From NCBI GenBank assembly GCA_947561585.1, contig CANNZV010001112.1, positions 1 through 64,000 of the forward strand: a stretch of 64,000 bases of DNA, written 5' to 3'. This stretch comes from Caprella mutica. Lineage: Eukaryota; Arthropoda; Malacostraca; Amphipoda; Caprellidae. The notes beneath the pieces were generated by a model that worked only from the letters and a program-made list of their open reading frames with translations, was not told the origin of the DNA and searched no databases. Position numbers and translations under genes: made by a program. Below, piece after piece: positions 1 through 11,468 of this stretch (positions are counted from its first letter, which is position 1; every line of letters starts with the position of its first letter).

Positions 1-611
1 TGCACAATAAAAAGATGGTATCCATTTACCTATTATAAAAGCCATAACTTCTATCTCGCATAATTTTCAGAAGGTTGTAAAAATGTTTTCTACCGAAATA
101 CGTAGTGAGTAGTCTGTAATTATCTGACAATATATGGGTGTTCTATGGGACAGACATAAAATGTTCCACAATGATTTAGCGCTGCACAAAGCTCTCTTTT
201 TATAGTCTTCCTATAATCCTATATATTATATATATTATATATATAAAATATATTCCACTCGCGAAATCGCACGATGGAATTCACTCCTCAAATTGCAGGC
301 AGTAACTACGTCCTCAGGACACTTCAATCAATAGTAATTATGGAAAATTGTAGCTAAAGCTCAGTGGGAAGGTAATCTTTTAACTTGAGGTTTAGACTTG
401 TGAATCAATGAAGCACAAGTTTCAGTGGCATACCAGTATAGTTGTATCAATTTCAGGAATTCCGAACTTTTGAGCTTATAAAAATCAATTGAACCAAATA
501 GATCTGTAACTTAAGTAATATGATAAGCTGATTTTTATGAGAGGTCTCGCTTTCGTAATCATACATTTTTAGATACCAATTTTCTCTTTTAATTCATATA
601 TTAAAATATAT

Positions 612-1178
612 TCCCCTGCCCCACGTGGGGTTCCCTCGCGCGCTCCCCTGCCTCACGTGATGTTCCCTCGCGCGCTCCCCTGCCCCACGTGATGTTCCCT
701 CGCGCGCTCCCCTGCCCCACGTGATGTTCCCTCGCGCGCTCCCCTGCCCCACGTGATGTTCCCTCGCGCGCTCCCCTGCCCCACGTGATGTTCCCTCGTG
801 CGCTCCCCTGCCCCACGTGATGTTCCCTCGTGCGCTCCCCTGCCCCACGTGATGTTCCCTCGCGCGCTCCCCTGCCCCACGTGATGTTCCCTCGCGCGCT
901 CCCCTTCCCCACGTGATGTTTCCTCGCGCGCTCCCCTGCCCCACGTGATGTTCCCTCGCGCGCTCCCCTGCCCCACGTGGGGTTCCCTCGCGCGCTCCCC
1001 TGCCCCACGTGGGGTTCCCTCGCACGCTCCCCTGCCCCACGTGGGGTTCCCTCGCGCGCTTCCCTGCCCCACGTGGGGTTCCCTCGCGCGCTCCCCTGCC
1101 CCACGTGGGGTTCCCTCGCGTGCTCCCCTGCCCCACGTAGGGTTCCCTGGCGCTCGCCCCTGTCCCACTCCGGGCATG
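612..1178. repeat. GC-rich 32-bp minisatellite (copy 1)
   Basis: About 17-18 head-to-tail copies of a 32-bp unit built from CGCGCTCCCCTGCCCC, ACGTGGGG or ACGTGATG, and TTCCCTCG. About ten central copies carry the ATG variant after CACGT; the copies at both edges carry GGG. The unit has no stop codon in several frames on both strands, which creates long false ORFs. It is strongly GC- and CpG-rich inside AT-rich DNA, and each unit contains the palindrome CACGTG (E-box-like). Confidence 0.95.
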
Positions 1179-1299
1179 CTCCTGCCACACACTGGGCACG
1201 CTCCTGCCACACACTGGGCACGCTCCTACCCATTCGGGGCACTATCGCGCACCACCCACAAACGTGAGGTTCTCACACGCCTGATTTGCGTTTTTATTG

Positions 1300-1510
1300 T
1301 TCACTGCAGCAGAATTGGCAGATGTTCACTGTCTGAGGACTGAGTGTTGAATGAACTGATAAGCAAGATGCTGGCATGAACTAAAAAGTAAGCTCTCTCT
1401 CAATTGGAAAGAAATTAGCGGGCAACAGCCAATAAGAATACAGAAAATCGAATGACGTCACGACATTAACTTTTCCTTCTTTAGGCGGCATCCAATCAAC
1501 CCATTTTCTC
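1300..1510. promoter_or_regulatory. CCAAT/CRE-containing module beside the minisatellite
   Basis: A non-repetitive block next to the GC array carries a CCAAT sequence at 1429-1433 and a perfect CRE-like palindrome TGACGTCA at 1453-1460. The same block recurs inverted at 13247-13460, and a diverged relative lies at 21200-21420. The spacing of CCAAT, AATAAGAAT and CRE resembles promoter elements, but no transcript start or downstream ORF is visible, so regulatory function is inference only. Confidence 0.3.
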
Positions 1511-3432
1511 AATGGGACAAAAAACACAGAAAGATTTGTCCATTTACTATGGACAAAGTATGAAAAATAAAAAATTCATGTGTAATATAGATATTCTTTT
1601 ATAAAATGAAACTAACTCGAATGCTATCACACATTCTGTTGACTAGAAAAAAAATAAATAAAAAACAAACAAAATTGTCCCATTGTATAACAGCACTGGT
1701 GAACAATGAGACATGCCCTGTTGAACGATGGGACAGTTTATCAAACTTGTATATTGTTGAGGTTACCTTTGAAAAATTAAGCTCATTGCACTTGAATCTT
1801 CACCTAACATCAGTATTTCGTATTTATCTTTTTCATGCTTTTGGCCAACAGAATGCGTTTTAGAAGATGCATCAAATCCTACAAGTGCATAAATCTTCAT
1901 TTTCAACCTTTTTTGGTAGAGATTTAAGTTCTTCAGTCGAATTGATACATATGTTCACACTTCACAGGCCATCTACGGCGGATACTTTATGAAGTGATTT
2001 CGAAGGCCTTATCCTTAGTGGCACCAACAAAAAGCTCTTCTTTCTCTGGTGTATCAGTTGCAATCATGCTGCGTCTTTTTCTTTTATTAGTGAAATTTGT
2101 TTTCTATGCAGTGCTTTGTGATGACCTCAGATTGCTAAAGCCCTTGAACATGGTCGAAAATACCGCTTCAGCTGGAAGCTCTGTTTCTACAAGTAGCCCT
2201 GATCGCTACAGTTCACAAATTATTGTATCAAAAATAGAAATTTATTGATTCATATAGAGTAACTAGACAGTTTGGTTTACAATAGGGCACTGTCCCATTG
2301 TTAACCAAAATTTAAGTCCCAATGATCACCATGACGCCATTTTGAAAACATATGGGCATAGCGGCTCAACTACAAAAGAATAAGGCAATACTTTCATATG
2401 ATCATATTTTACATATTACTTATATTATGTAAAAATGCCTTAATCATCATATGTTAAATTATCAGATTTATAACGATTGAAACAAAGTACGAAAAATTTA
2501 GTTTTCCTACTTCTAAAACACGTTTTCGATTTTACAAAAAGTTGACTGCACCCCAACCGCTGAATGCAATGCGAGTAAATGCACTGAAGTATTCCTAGTT
2601 CACCACTAAGATTTTGTTGAAAATTTCCCTCATATTGTCGCTCACAGAGTATTAAAAATCTTTAAAAACAAATTATAAAATATATATTGAACCGAATTGT
2701 ATGCAGTTTGCAGAATAATGATCGTAGACCTTAGTTCTATAATATTATGTTATAAACTCATTTTTTCCCGGAGCCTGGAGAGGACCTTTAATGTTCACAA
2801 TAAGTTTATCGAATATGAATGAAATCATTTATTTTGTAATTCAGTACCTTAAATTCGTCACTTGGAGTGAATTGACTGAATGGATATTTCTTTGGTTGAG
2901 GTCAAAATGTCCTCTTTGCTTTTCAAAATACATAGAAAGTAGGTAATCATTTTAGAACAATTATGAGCAATTAATAAATCAAAAATTGTATTTTAACAGA
3001 TAAGAATTGGATCTAGTTTCCAGTGCTTAGGTACCTAATCAACTAGGTACCTAATTTTAAAATTTTAATCAGAATGAAACATATCCACTCTTACCGATGA
3101 TTTCAGTGATTAACAAACATATGTGTATTTGATTAACAAACATAAATGTATTTGATACTCATTCATAAATGTATTTGACCTCGTTACAATATTTATTATT
3201 TAAATATTTATGATCAATTTTATCATCCTTAATTCACTCAATAATACATGTTAGAAAAATAAGATGTTTGCTAAAATAACGCTCGTTTGAAATAATATTT
3301 TGTGAGTGGGTGGTAGTGCTGCGGTGAGGTACTGATTAACTATTAATTATCAGAACAGTGCAGAAGTTGCCTACTTAAAAGTAGGTACTAATTCTCATTG
3401 CAGTAGGTTGGTACCTATTTATTGAATTGTCA
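1509..3432 (+). repeat. Direct-repeat unit D1 (shorter copy)
   Basis: This segment matches 16210-18736 in the same orientation with only scattered differences. It starts at TCAATGGGAC and ends at ATTGAATTGTCA, directly before the 26-bp AT array. Relative to the other copy it lacks about 103 bases (16467-16569 there) and about 500 bases (17438-17940 there). The second missing block includes the right end of a pogo-like element. D1 is therefore best read as a deletion derivative of the D2 arrangement, or of a common ancestor. Confidence 0.85.
1987..2240 (-). pseudogene. Pogo/Jerky-like transposase C-terminal remnant
   Basis: On the minus strand one frame reads a lysine/arginine-rich tract followed by a TDTPEKEEL motif and ends at a TAA. 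From memory, this basic tract plus TPEK motif is typical of the C-terminus of DDE transposases of the Jerky/Tigger (pogo) group. Upstream in the same frame there are stops, so only a fragment survives. The open plus-strand frame across the same bases is a shadow. An equivalent remnant sits in D2. Assignment is by eye only. Confidence 0.45.
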
Positions 3433-5430
3433 AAATAGAATTTCAAAAACTGCTTTTCAAATGGTATTTCAAAAACTGCTTTTCGAATATTATTTCAAAA
3501 CTGCTTTCAAATAGTATTTCAAAAACTGCTTTCCAAACAGTATTTTGAAAATAGTATTTCAAAAACTGCTTTTCAAATAGTATTTCGAAATGCTATTTCG
3601 AAAACTGCTTTTCAAATAGTATTTTGAAAACTGCATTTCAAATAGTATTTCAAAAACTGCTTTCCAAATGGTATTTTGAAAACTGCTTTTCAAATAGTAT
3701 TTCAAAAACTGCTTTCCAAATGGTATTTTGAAAACTGCTTTTCAAAATGATATTTCGAAAACTGCTTTTAAAATGGTATTTTGAAAACTGCATTTCAAAT
3801 AGTATTTCAAAAACTGCTTTCCAAATGGTATTTTGAAAACTGCTTTTCAAAATGATATTTCGAAAACTGCTTTTAAAAAAAGTTAGTATTTCAAAAACTG
3901 CTTTTCAAATAGTATTTCAAAAATTGCTTTTATGAATATTATTTCAAAAACTGCTTTTCAAATAAAATTTTGAAAATAGTATTTCAAAAATTGCTTTTCA
4001 AATAATATTTCAAAAACTGCTTATCAAATAGTATTTCAAAAACTGCTTTTTAAATAGTGTTTCGAAAACTGCTTTTCAAACCGTATTTTGAAAATAGAAT
4101 TTCAAAAACTGCTTTTCAAATGGTATTTCAAAAACTGCTTTTCGAATATTATTTCAAAACTGCTTTCAAATAGTATTTCAAAACTGCTTTCCAAACAGTA
4201 TTTTGAAAATAGTATTTCAAAAACTGCTTTTCAAATAGTATTTCAAAAACTGCTTTTCAAATAGTATTTCGAAAACTGCTTTTCAAATAGTATTTTGAAA
4301 ACTGCTTTTCAAACCGTATTTTGAAAATAGAATTTCAAAAACTGCTTTTCAAATGGTATTTCAAAAACTGCTTTTCGAATATTATTTCAAAACTGCTTTC
4401 AAATAGTATTTCAAAAACTGCTTTCCAAACAGTATTTTGAAAATAGTATTTCAAAAACTGCTTTTCAAATGGTATTTCAAAAACTGCTTTTCGAATATTA
4501 TTTCAAAACTGCTTTCAAATAGTATTTCAAAAACTGCTTTCCAAACAGTATTTTGAAAATAGTATTTCAAAAACTGCTTTTCAAATAGTATTTCAAAAAC
4601 TGCTTTTCAAATAGTATTTCGAAAACTGCTTTTCAAATAGTATTTTGAAAACTGCTTTTCAAACCGTATTTTGAAAATAGAATTTCAAAAACTGCTTTTC
4701 AAATGGTATTTCAAAAACTGCTTTTCGAATATTATTTCAAAACTGCTTTCAAATAGTATTTCAAAAACTGCTTTCCCAACAGTATTTTGAAAATAATATA
4801 TCAAAAACTGCTTTCAAATAGTATTTCGAAAACTGCTTTTCAAAAATGGTATTTCAAAAACTGCTTTTTTTGAAAATATAATTTCAAAAACTGCTTTTCA
4901 AATGGTATTTCAAAAACTGCTTTTTGAATATTACTTTGAAAACTGCTTTTCAAACCGTATTTTGAAAATAGAATTTCAAAAACTGCTTTTCAAATGGTAT
5001 TTCAAAAACTGCTTTTCGAATATTATTTCAAAACTGCTTTCAAATAGTATTTCAAAAACTGCTTTCCCAACAGTATTTTGAAAATAATATATCAAAAACT
5101 GCTTTCAAATAGTATTTCGAAAACTGCTTTTCAAAAATGGTATTTCAAAAACTGCTTTTTTTGAAAATATAATTTCAAAAACTGCTTTCAAATAGTATTT
5201 CAAAAACTGCTTTCCAAACAGTATTTTGAAAATAATATATCAAAAACTGCTTCAAATAGTATTTCGAAAACTGCTTTTCAAATAGTATTTCGAAAACTGC
5301 TTTTCAAATAGTATTTCAAAAACTGCTTTTCAAATATTATTTCAAAAACTGCTTTTCAAATAGTATTTTTAAAATAGTATTTCAAAAACTGCTTTTCTAA
5401 TTTTGAAAACGGCTTTTCAAACCGTATTTT
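3426..5430. repeat. 26-bp AT-rich minisatellite array 1, with higher-order structure
   Basis: About 2 kb of tandem units close to ATTTCAAAAACTGCTTTTCA plus AATAGT, with variants (AAATGGT, GAATATT, CAAACAGT). The block starting AAACCGTATTTTGAAAATAG recurs at about 4078, 4311, 4661 and 4952, showing a higher-order repeat of several units. Arrays of the same family lie at 21418-22850 and 23556-25105. There is no coding evidence; open frames here are by-products of the repeat. Confidence 0.95.
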
Positions 5431-5510
5431 TCTACCTACTTTATCACAACTGCTACTTTATCCCTATAACTGCTACTTTCTACCTGCTTTTAAATATATA
5501 ATATTTTAAT

Positions 5511-6009
5511 TAGGGTTGTGACAATTTTCTTATTGAAATATACTTTGTATTCCCTTGAGAAATATATTCTTTTATGCTCTGAAATATGCTTTATATTATT
5601 TTATATTATTCTTTTTATGCTCAATACTTAAATGAGAATCTTTAAAGAGTTCAAATAATCGTTTAAACTAAATTCAAGCCGCATGGCTTGGGTTAATAAT
5701 TAATAAAATACATTGAAAAGTTGTTTTATGAAACTTTTGAATCTTGAGTTGGGTATGTTCCAATAATGTTGGCATGTATTGTTGGGTACCGGTCATTTAA
5801 AATACCTCCATTGTTCTCTATTGTTTTTTGTCGATATATACATTTTTAGTATTATTTAGGTAACTTGCAGCGTACCTGAATACACAAAATTTCATCGTTT
5901 CATTAATAACTCATGAAAGAGAAAACTTTAATTTAAAAGAGTATGCTTTATTTCAAATAGTATGCTCGAAAATATATTTTTATGCTAAAAGCATATAGTC
6001 ACAACTCTA
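5511..6009. mobile_element. Small hAT-like non-autonomous element
   Basis: The left end reads TAGGGTTGTGAC and the right end, read on the other strand, TAGAGTTGTGAC, giving terminal inverted repeats of about 12-18 bp. Flanking octamers ATTTTAAT and ATTACAAT agree at 6 of 8 positions, as expected for an old 8-bp target duplication. A better preserved element with the same ends is at 60484-60650. The termini fit hAT-type ends. No coding sequence was seen. Confidence 0.55.
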
Positions 6010-6890
6010 ATTACAATATAGGGGATGGTGACATTAATTTGACATTTATTCAATATAGATATTCATGTTTAAAACTCTATAATACTTTTTTTCATACAGC
6101 TATGATACTAGTTCCATATTTCTCTGGTTTGTGAGAACATTGTCATAACTTCAAAAGAGCTATTTTTCAGGAGAGGCATTATAGTACTTGTAATGTACGT
6201 ACATTTAATGATATATCGTTAGGACATTTAGCCTTTCTAGCGGTACATTTTAAAGTTACAATGATGATTTTTTTACCAAAATAATCATAATTTTATGATT
6301 TATATGTCTATATAGATAACTCTAAAATACATGTGTTTATGACGTTGTTGCTGCAAACAATCGATTTAAGGAATAATTCTTTTTATTTTGTGTCTGAAAG
6401 TATTGCTAATTAGTGAGCAATGTTGAGTGAATATTTTATATCAATAATATTTCATATAATTATTTCAAATTTACACTCCTTTATTGATCAATTATCTCAG
6501 TGACTGCAACTCAATAAACTTACACCAAATATTTCTATAACCAATCATATGATTTTTAATTCTAGAAAAGAAGATATTTTACCATTAATACTTTTTAACA
6601 CTGAAATTGTAGAATATATGAATAATTTTAAGTGCAGGGTGTTCTGTATGCCGCTAGGCATTATTTTAATTAAAAAAGTCTAATTTTAATTTACTATTCA
6701 CTAGCATATTTTGTTATTGTTTATATTAGGTTTCACAAGTTTCACGGAACCTTAGCTGAATTTAAATTGTATTTTTATATGAATTGTGTATTTTTTAGTT
6801 TTACTGTCTATGTATTCTGTAAGCTTAAATGAAAAAAAAAATAAACTTTTTTTTAAAATAATTATCGTACTAAATAACAAGGGCAATCAA
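6010..6890. other. AT-rich interval without recognised features
   Basis: About 900 bases of AT-rich sequence with no ORF of note, no clear inverted or tandem repeat and no recognised RNA. Confidence 0.6.
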
Positions 6891-7190
6891 ACACAAAATT
6901 AGAACCAACATCAAGTATATTATAAAAACAATAAATAAAATACAAGAATAAAGTACATAATAATACGAACACAAATAAATATAAAATTTTATGTATTATT
7001 ACAGGTAATATATAAATCGAAAATGGTACCAACATCAAGTATGTTATTAAAAAACAAATAAAAAAAGAACACAAATAAATACAAAATTTTATGTATTTTT
7101 AAAGGTAAAATATATAAATCGAAAATGGTACCAACATCAAGTATGTTATTAAAATACAAATAAAAAAAGAACAACACAAATAAATATAAA
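6890..7190. repeat. Imperfect tandem repeat of about 100-125 bp, ~2.5 copies
   Basis: The string ACCAACATCAAGTAT followed by GTTATTAAA and CAAATAAA recurs at about 6903, 7030 and 7130. Each copy also carries AAAATTTTATGTATT and ATATATAAATCGAAAATGGT. The three short minus-strand ORFs over this area are repeated versions of one another and show no protein features. Confidence 0.75.
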
Positions 7191-7870
7191 TATTAATGGT
7201 AGAATATAAAAATATATTAGTACTATAATTAGGCATACAAAAAAATGCTAGAGGAAAACTACACAAAACAGATCTTTGGCTAAAGTTACTATTGGAAGAT
7301 TTTATAACTAAAATAATACAGCTTCTACTAGAAAAATAAATAAACACTTATTATATCAGTTGAGTATAGTTATATATGGTTTTACTTATCAGGTCATTAT
7401 TTATTTGAATAAATTTAAACTAATTAACGTTTAAAATATTAATTTGCAAAATTATTTAATATCCTTGATAGCATCGAAAATTCCAAAGGAATATCCTACT
7501 GAATATAAGCAGAGAGATTTTAGTGAATAAATAACTTATAAGTTAAATTACTTTGATAGTTTTCTATAGTACAATAACACAGAAAATATATGACGAAGGA
7601 CTGTCTTATTGTCTATCCAAATAGAATGGAAATGAGTGAAAAAGGTATAAAGGGAAATGTCAATAATATAATTTCGGTGTATTATAGTAAAATTGTACCG
7701 ACAAATTTCAAACACAAAATCTTATATTTTTATATTGCTCGTATTTCACAACATCGATAAATAGAAATTGTTTGCTATTCCTATTTTTCTCTTTACTTAC
7801 TCACTATTTAGCGGAGGAACTACCAGTACATAGTATTCCTACCACTATTAGCCTTTGTAAACTCCACAAA

Positions 7871-7983
7871 TCCTAACTCAAGAAACAAGTGCTTATTAAC
7901 CATTCCTCCGCTAAAGTGCTAGCAATCGCTAATACTTTTTATCGGAGGTGTGGCTAATAAGTACTTGCTTCTTGAGTTAGGAA
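7871..7983. repeat. Imperfect hairpin, ~45-bp arms
   Basis: CCTAACTCAAGAAACAAGTG near 7872 pairs with CACTTGTTTCTTGAGTTAGG-like sequence ending at 7982. The arms continue through TCCTCCG / CGGAGG motifs. The loop is about 20-25 bp. It may be a small MITE or foldback remnant; no target duplication was identified. Confidence 0.6.
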
Positions 7984-8859
7984 GTCAGACTGGCTAATAG
8001 CGTTAGGAATTGCTATTGGATATAATGGCGAGAACTGTTTTTTGAGATGTGTTGGTAAAATTTCTGCTTTGAAATGCTATTAAATCCAAAGAATAAATAT
8101 TGTAATGAATATAATGTATTTGGGCATTAATATAAATTACTTATGTTAATTATTAATTAATATAATTATTTAAGTAAGGGTTTAATGTACAGTTTGGGAC
8201 CAAAGGCAATAATGCTGACATCAAAAGAGAATTAAATACAAGGGACTGGAAGAAGCAGACATTAAACCTCTAACAAAGTTAAACCCCATGTTCATGGATG
8301 CAGAAAAGCTACTCAGTTAATGCAGTCAATTAACAAGAAATGTGACGAAAGGGCACCGGTGACTGAACTCACGGAAGAAAGAGGAAAATGAAGAGGTCTC
8401 GTGTCTTTCAGAGTCTACAAAAGTGTAGACCTAATGACCGTTTAACAGTTTTACGTAAAACAGATTACGTCATGTCACTCTTTATTATGTATTTGTATTA
8501 TAATAATTGATTGTAAGATCTAGAAAATTTCATGATTTGAATAATTGTAATAAATTATTTGGTAATTTTTATAAAGTCAGCATAATTTCTGAAAATTGTA
8601 TTCTACGGTTTGTATGGGACAAAATTTCGAAACTTTACATCTTTAGATTTATGAGCTTGCCAAAACTGAAAATTTTCCAACTTGCAGTTGTGGGGATCCA
8701 TGCAATGGTGTTTTTGATTGATTTCAGTTTTTTTTATGTTCTAATATGAAATAATATAGCTATCAGTAGAGCCCGGACTTTCAGGACCTATTAAAAAGGC
8801 ATTTAAGGACCTCAAAAAAGGCATTATAGAACCTAAAAAATGACATTATAGGACCTATC

Positions 8860-9105
8860 AAGGCATTTTAGAACTTAACGAAGTCATTTTAGAACCTAAC
8901 CAAGTCAATTTAGAACCTAACGAAGTCATTTTAGAACCTAACGAAGTCATTTTAGAACCTAACGAAGTCATTTTAGAACCTAACGAAGTCATTTTAGAAC
9001 CTAACGAAGTCATTTTAGAACCTAACGAAGTCATTTTAGAACCTAACGAAGTCATTTTAGAACCTAACGAAGTCATTTTAGAACCTAACGAAGTCATTTT
9101 AGGAC
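8860..9105. repeat. 21-bp tandem repeat inside the hAT-like element
   Basis: About eleven copies of AGAACCTAACGAAGTCATTT plus T, preceded by diverged versions with AGGACC and GGCATT. The minus-strand frame reads as repeated MTSLGSK because 21 is divisible by three; it has no features of a real gene. Confidence 0.95.
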
Positions 9106-9726
9106 TTATACATACACTTTTAGGATTAATAAATAGGAATTTACAACGAATAATCTAGCATTTTGGAATATAAAAATCAACAGTTTTTAGTCCGTGTAAA
9201 TAAATAAAAATGGTGAAAAGAAATAGACATTATTCATTCCTTAAAAATTCAATGAATCTAGTTCATAGTATATTTAATCAAATTTAACCTAAAAGTAAAA
9301 TAAAAGAAGGTTAGGTAAATTGGAATTAATGAACAAATTCGAAATTTGTATTTACTTTATTTGTATTTATTATTCTGAAACTGTTGTACAGGAAAAACCA
9401 CTTACAAGACAAAACACAATTTTTATCACCCGGCAGTTTTTAAATTTTGCAAATATTACTAGGCTCTACATATCTGAATAGTTTATTTTATTGATTATTC
9501 GCTATTTTATATTTTATTCATGGCAGTCTGAGCTAAAAAAAATTGGTGTAAAGAATAACAGAAAACTAGATACAGTTGTGACTATCCTAATTATTGAATT
9601 GATAGTAGTAGTCTATTCATATAATAATTCAGAAAGATTTTGATTGAATTACAAGGTTCTATAAATTTGCCAATATATCCCATCAACTTTACCGACTTAC
9701 CAAATATTAAATATTGAACTTTGAAT

Positions 9727-9858
9727 TCTCTAAGGACAATTTAAGGCATTTTAAGGACAATTTAAGGCATTTTAAGGACAATTTATGGCATTTTAAGGAC
9801 AATTTATGGCATTTTAAGGACAATTTATGGCATTTTAAGGACAATTTATGGCATTTGT
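9727..9858. repeat. 21-bp tandem repeat at the right end of the hAT-like element
   Basis: About six copies of AAGGACAATTTATGGCATTT plus T. The GGCATTTT half is shared with the left-end array, so both arrays may derive from one ancestral subterminal unit expanded separately at each end. Confidence 0.9.
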
Positions 9859-9876
9859 CCGGGCTTTAGTTATCAG

Positions 9877-11083
9877 ATTTAAATGTTAAAAGGGTTGTTA
9901 AAAGCAGTTATTTACAAATCTTTGAGCATCCAAAACTAAGGGAAAATATTGTTTCTCTAAATAAAAAAATCCTAGAACACAGAACATATCTTCATTTATT
10001 TTAGTTTTTCATTTGATAAACCTATGTTTTCGATGATAGTTGCAGAATGCATTTAATTATTCTTTATGTTAATCTTACACCATCCTTCATGAAGTTTCAT
10101 AGACAAATCTTCAGTGTTAGTGGAATTTCTTCTAACCTTCATTCTTACGGACTTTCAATGATTTATAATGGGATCTGAATCAATTATGCGTGGACTAAAC
10201 AAAAATTCCAATCACAAATGTTAACTTTTGGTTCTCTACCTTGTCATTGAAATAGCTCAATCGATACCAGAATTCTGCATAATTGGTAAAATATGATCAT
10301 GAGCCGTTTATCTTTCAACAGTAATTCTAACGAAATTAACCTTAGAACGTTTTCACATTTGGTACTATTTTTTCATTTTACTGCGAAACTAATTATATTT
10401 TATCTCTATAATTATCAAATATAATACATATTTGATCTAATATAATACATATTTGATCTATGTAATTTAACAAAGCTTTCTAGTTCAAACTGGCTAACTG
10501 TTCTGAAGACCAATTGTTCCGCTAAAAAACTTTTGGGGAAAAAAGTGAAAGATCTTTCGAATAAAGCTAATATTTGCCTACGAAACTTCAAGAAAGAATG
10601 TTTTAAAATTAGTCCAATATCAAAATTTTATTTTCATATTGCACTGAGAAAAAGGTTTTAGATTCAAATCTTAGTTATTAAATAATGAATATATAATTTC
10701 ATTAATAAAGGTTTACATCAAACAAAAACACACATTTTTGGGAGGTTTTTACTGACTATTATTAAAATACCGATTAAATACTCGTAGCCCTCTCCTGCAC
10801 AGATTCAGGATGATATCACAATATTCAGGACGTTGGTAACAATATTGGTAAATCGTCCATGTTTGTCAGTTCCAAATCGTATATCCATATCTTTCCTAAT
10901 TATATTTATCAATAAATAAGTTATATCAATTAAATTAAGAGTTTGATGAATGCCTGAAAACGTATAGGTATAAATTAATTATTAATTGACGACAGGAACA
11001 GTCGCCAGTTTCTATATAAATTGAAGAACAAATAGCACCACCAACCAGACGCAATATTTAGCAACAAATCCCCTATAAAAGGT
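9877..11083. other. AT-rich interval without recognised features
   Basis: About 1.2 kb. A short duplication of ATATAATACATATTTGATCT lies near 10420-10460. No ORF, element ends or RNA gene could be supported. Confidence 0.55.
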
Positions 11084-11346
11084 TAGAGCTCTGTCTTTCG
11101 GACCTAAAAACAGGCATTCTTGGACCTAAAAACAGGCATTCTTGGACCTAAAAACAGGCATTCTTGGACCTAAAAACAGGCATTCTTGGACCTAAAAATA
11201 GGCATTCTTGGACCTAAAAATAGGCATTCTTGGACCTAAAAATAGGCATTCTTGGACCTAAAATTAGGCATTCTTGGACCTAAAATTAGGCATTCTTGGA
11301 CCTAAAAATAGGCATTCTTGGACCTAAAAATAGGCATTCTTGGACC
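11084..11346. repeat. 22-bp tandem array, relative of the hAT-like element
   Basis: About eleven copies of GGACCTAAAAACAGGCATTC plus TT, with ACAGG changing to ATAGG or TTAGG along the array. It is preceded by TAGAGCTCTGTCTTTC, close to the terminal TAGAGCCCGGACTTTC of the element at 8767. That suggests a truncated second member of the family whose right end is lost. Confidence 0.75.
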
Positions 11347-11468
11347 GATTTAAGGACATCTGGAATTTTTTTTTAATCAACTTAAGCCAAATTGAACTTA
11401 GAGGGGCTGGGCTCTCACCTCCAAAAAAAAAATTCAGTTTTGCAATGCAACAGCACCTACCAAAAACC

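Larger units (their letters stand above)
1..1510 (+). repeat. Left arm of a 1.5 kb inverted repeat
   Basis: The first 1510 bases reappear in reverse complement at 13247-14805 with high identity outside the internal minisatellite. The match begins at the very first base of the window, so the true outer edge lies to the left and cannot be seen. The inner edge fades after the shared TCCAATCAA at about 1491-1510. The arm contains an AT microsatellite (about 225-255), a GC-rich 32-bp minisatellite (612-1178) and a CCAAT/CRE-rich module (1300-1510). The arms enclose about 11.7 kb. Whether this is a giant element with inverted ends or a segmental duplication is not decided by the sequence. Confidence 0.85.
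8767..9868. mobile_element. hAT-like non-autonomous element with internal tandem repeats
   Basis: Ends are TAGAGCCCGGAC on the left and GTCCGGGCTTTA on the right, a 12-bp inverted repeat with one mismatch. They are flanked by GCTATCAG (8759-8766) and GTTATCAG (9869-9876), an 8-bp target duplication with one mismatch. TAGAGCCCGG ends plus 8-bp duplications fit the hAT superfamily. The interior has tandem arrays near both ends (8860-9105 and 9727-9858) built on related 21-bp units. There is no transposase, so it would depend on a relative elsewhere. Confidence 0.75.

Noticed and set aside
594..1343. Long ORFs on both strands over the GC minisatellite (also 13415-14333, 20309-21086, 22793-23137)
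   Set aside because: The 32-, 33/34- and 26-bp units contain no stop codon in several frames, so overlapping ORFs appear on both strands with pure repeat peptides and no domain.
1994..2248. Plus-strand ORF MISKALSLV... (and 16794-17048)
   Set aside because: It is conserved only because the whole segment is duplicated; the meaningful frame is the minus-strand transposase remnant.
3426..5430. CRISPR-like regular repeats
   Set aside because: Units are contiguous without unique spacers, no cas genes exist, and the DNA is eukaryotic.
8858..9097. Minus-strand ORF of repeated MTSLGSK
   Set aside because: It is the translation of a 21-bp tandem repeat inside a non-autonomous element; unit length divisible by three keeps the frame open.
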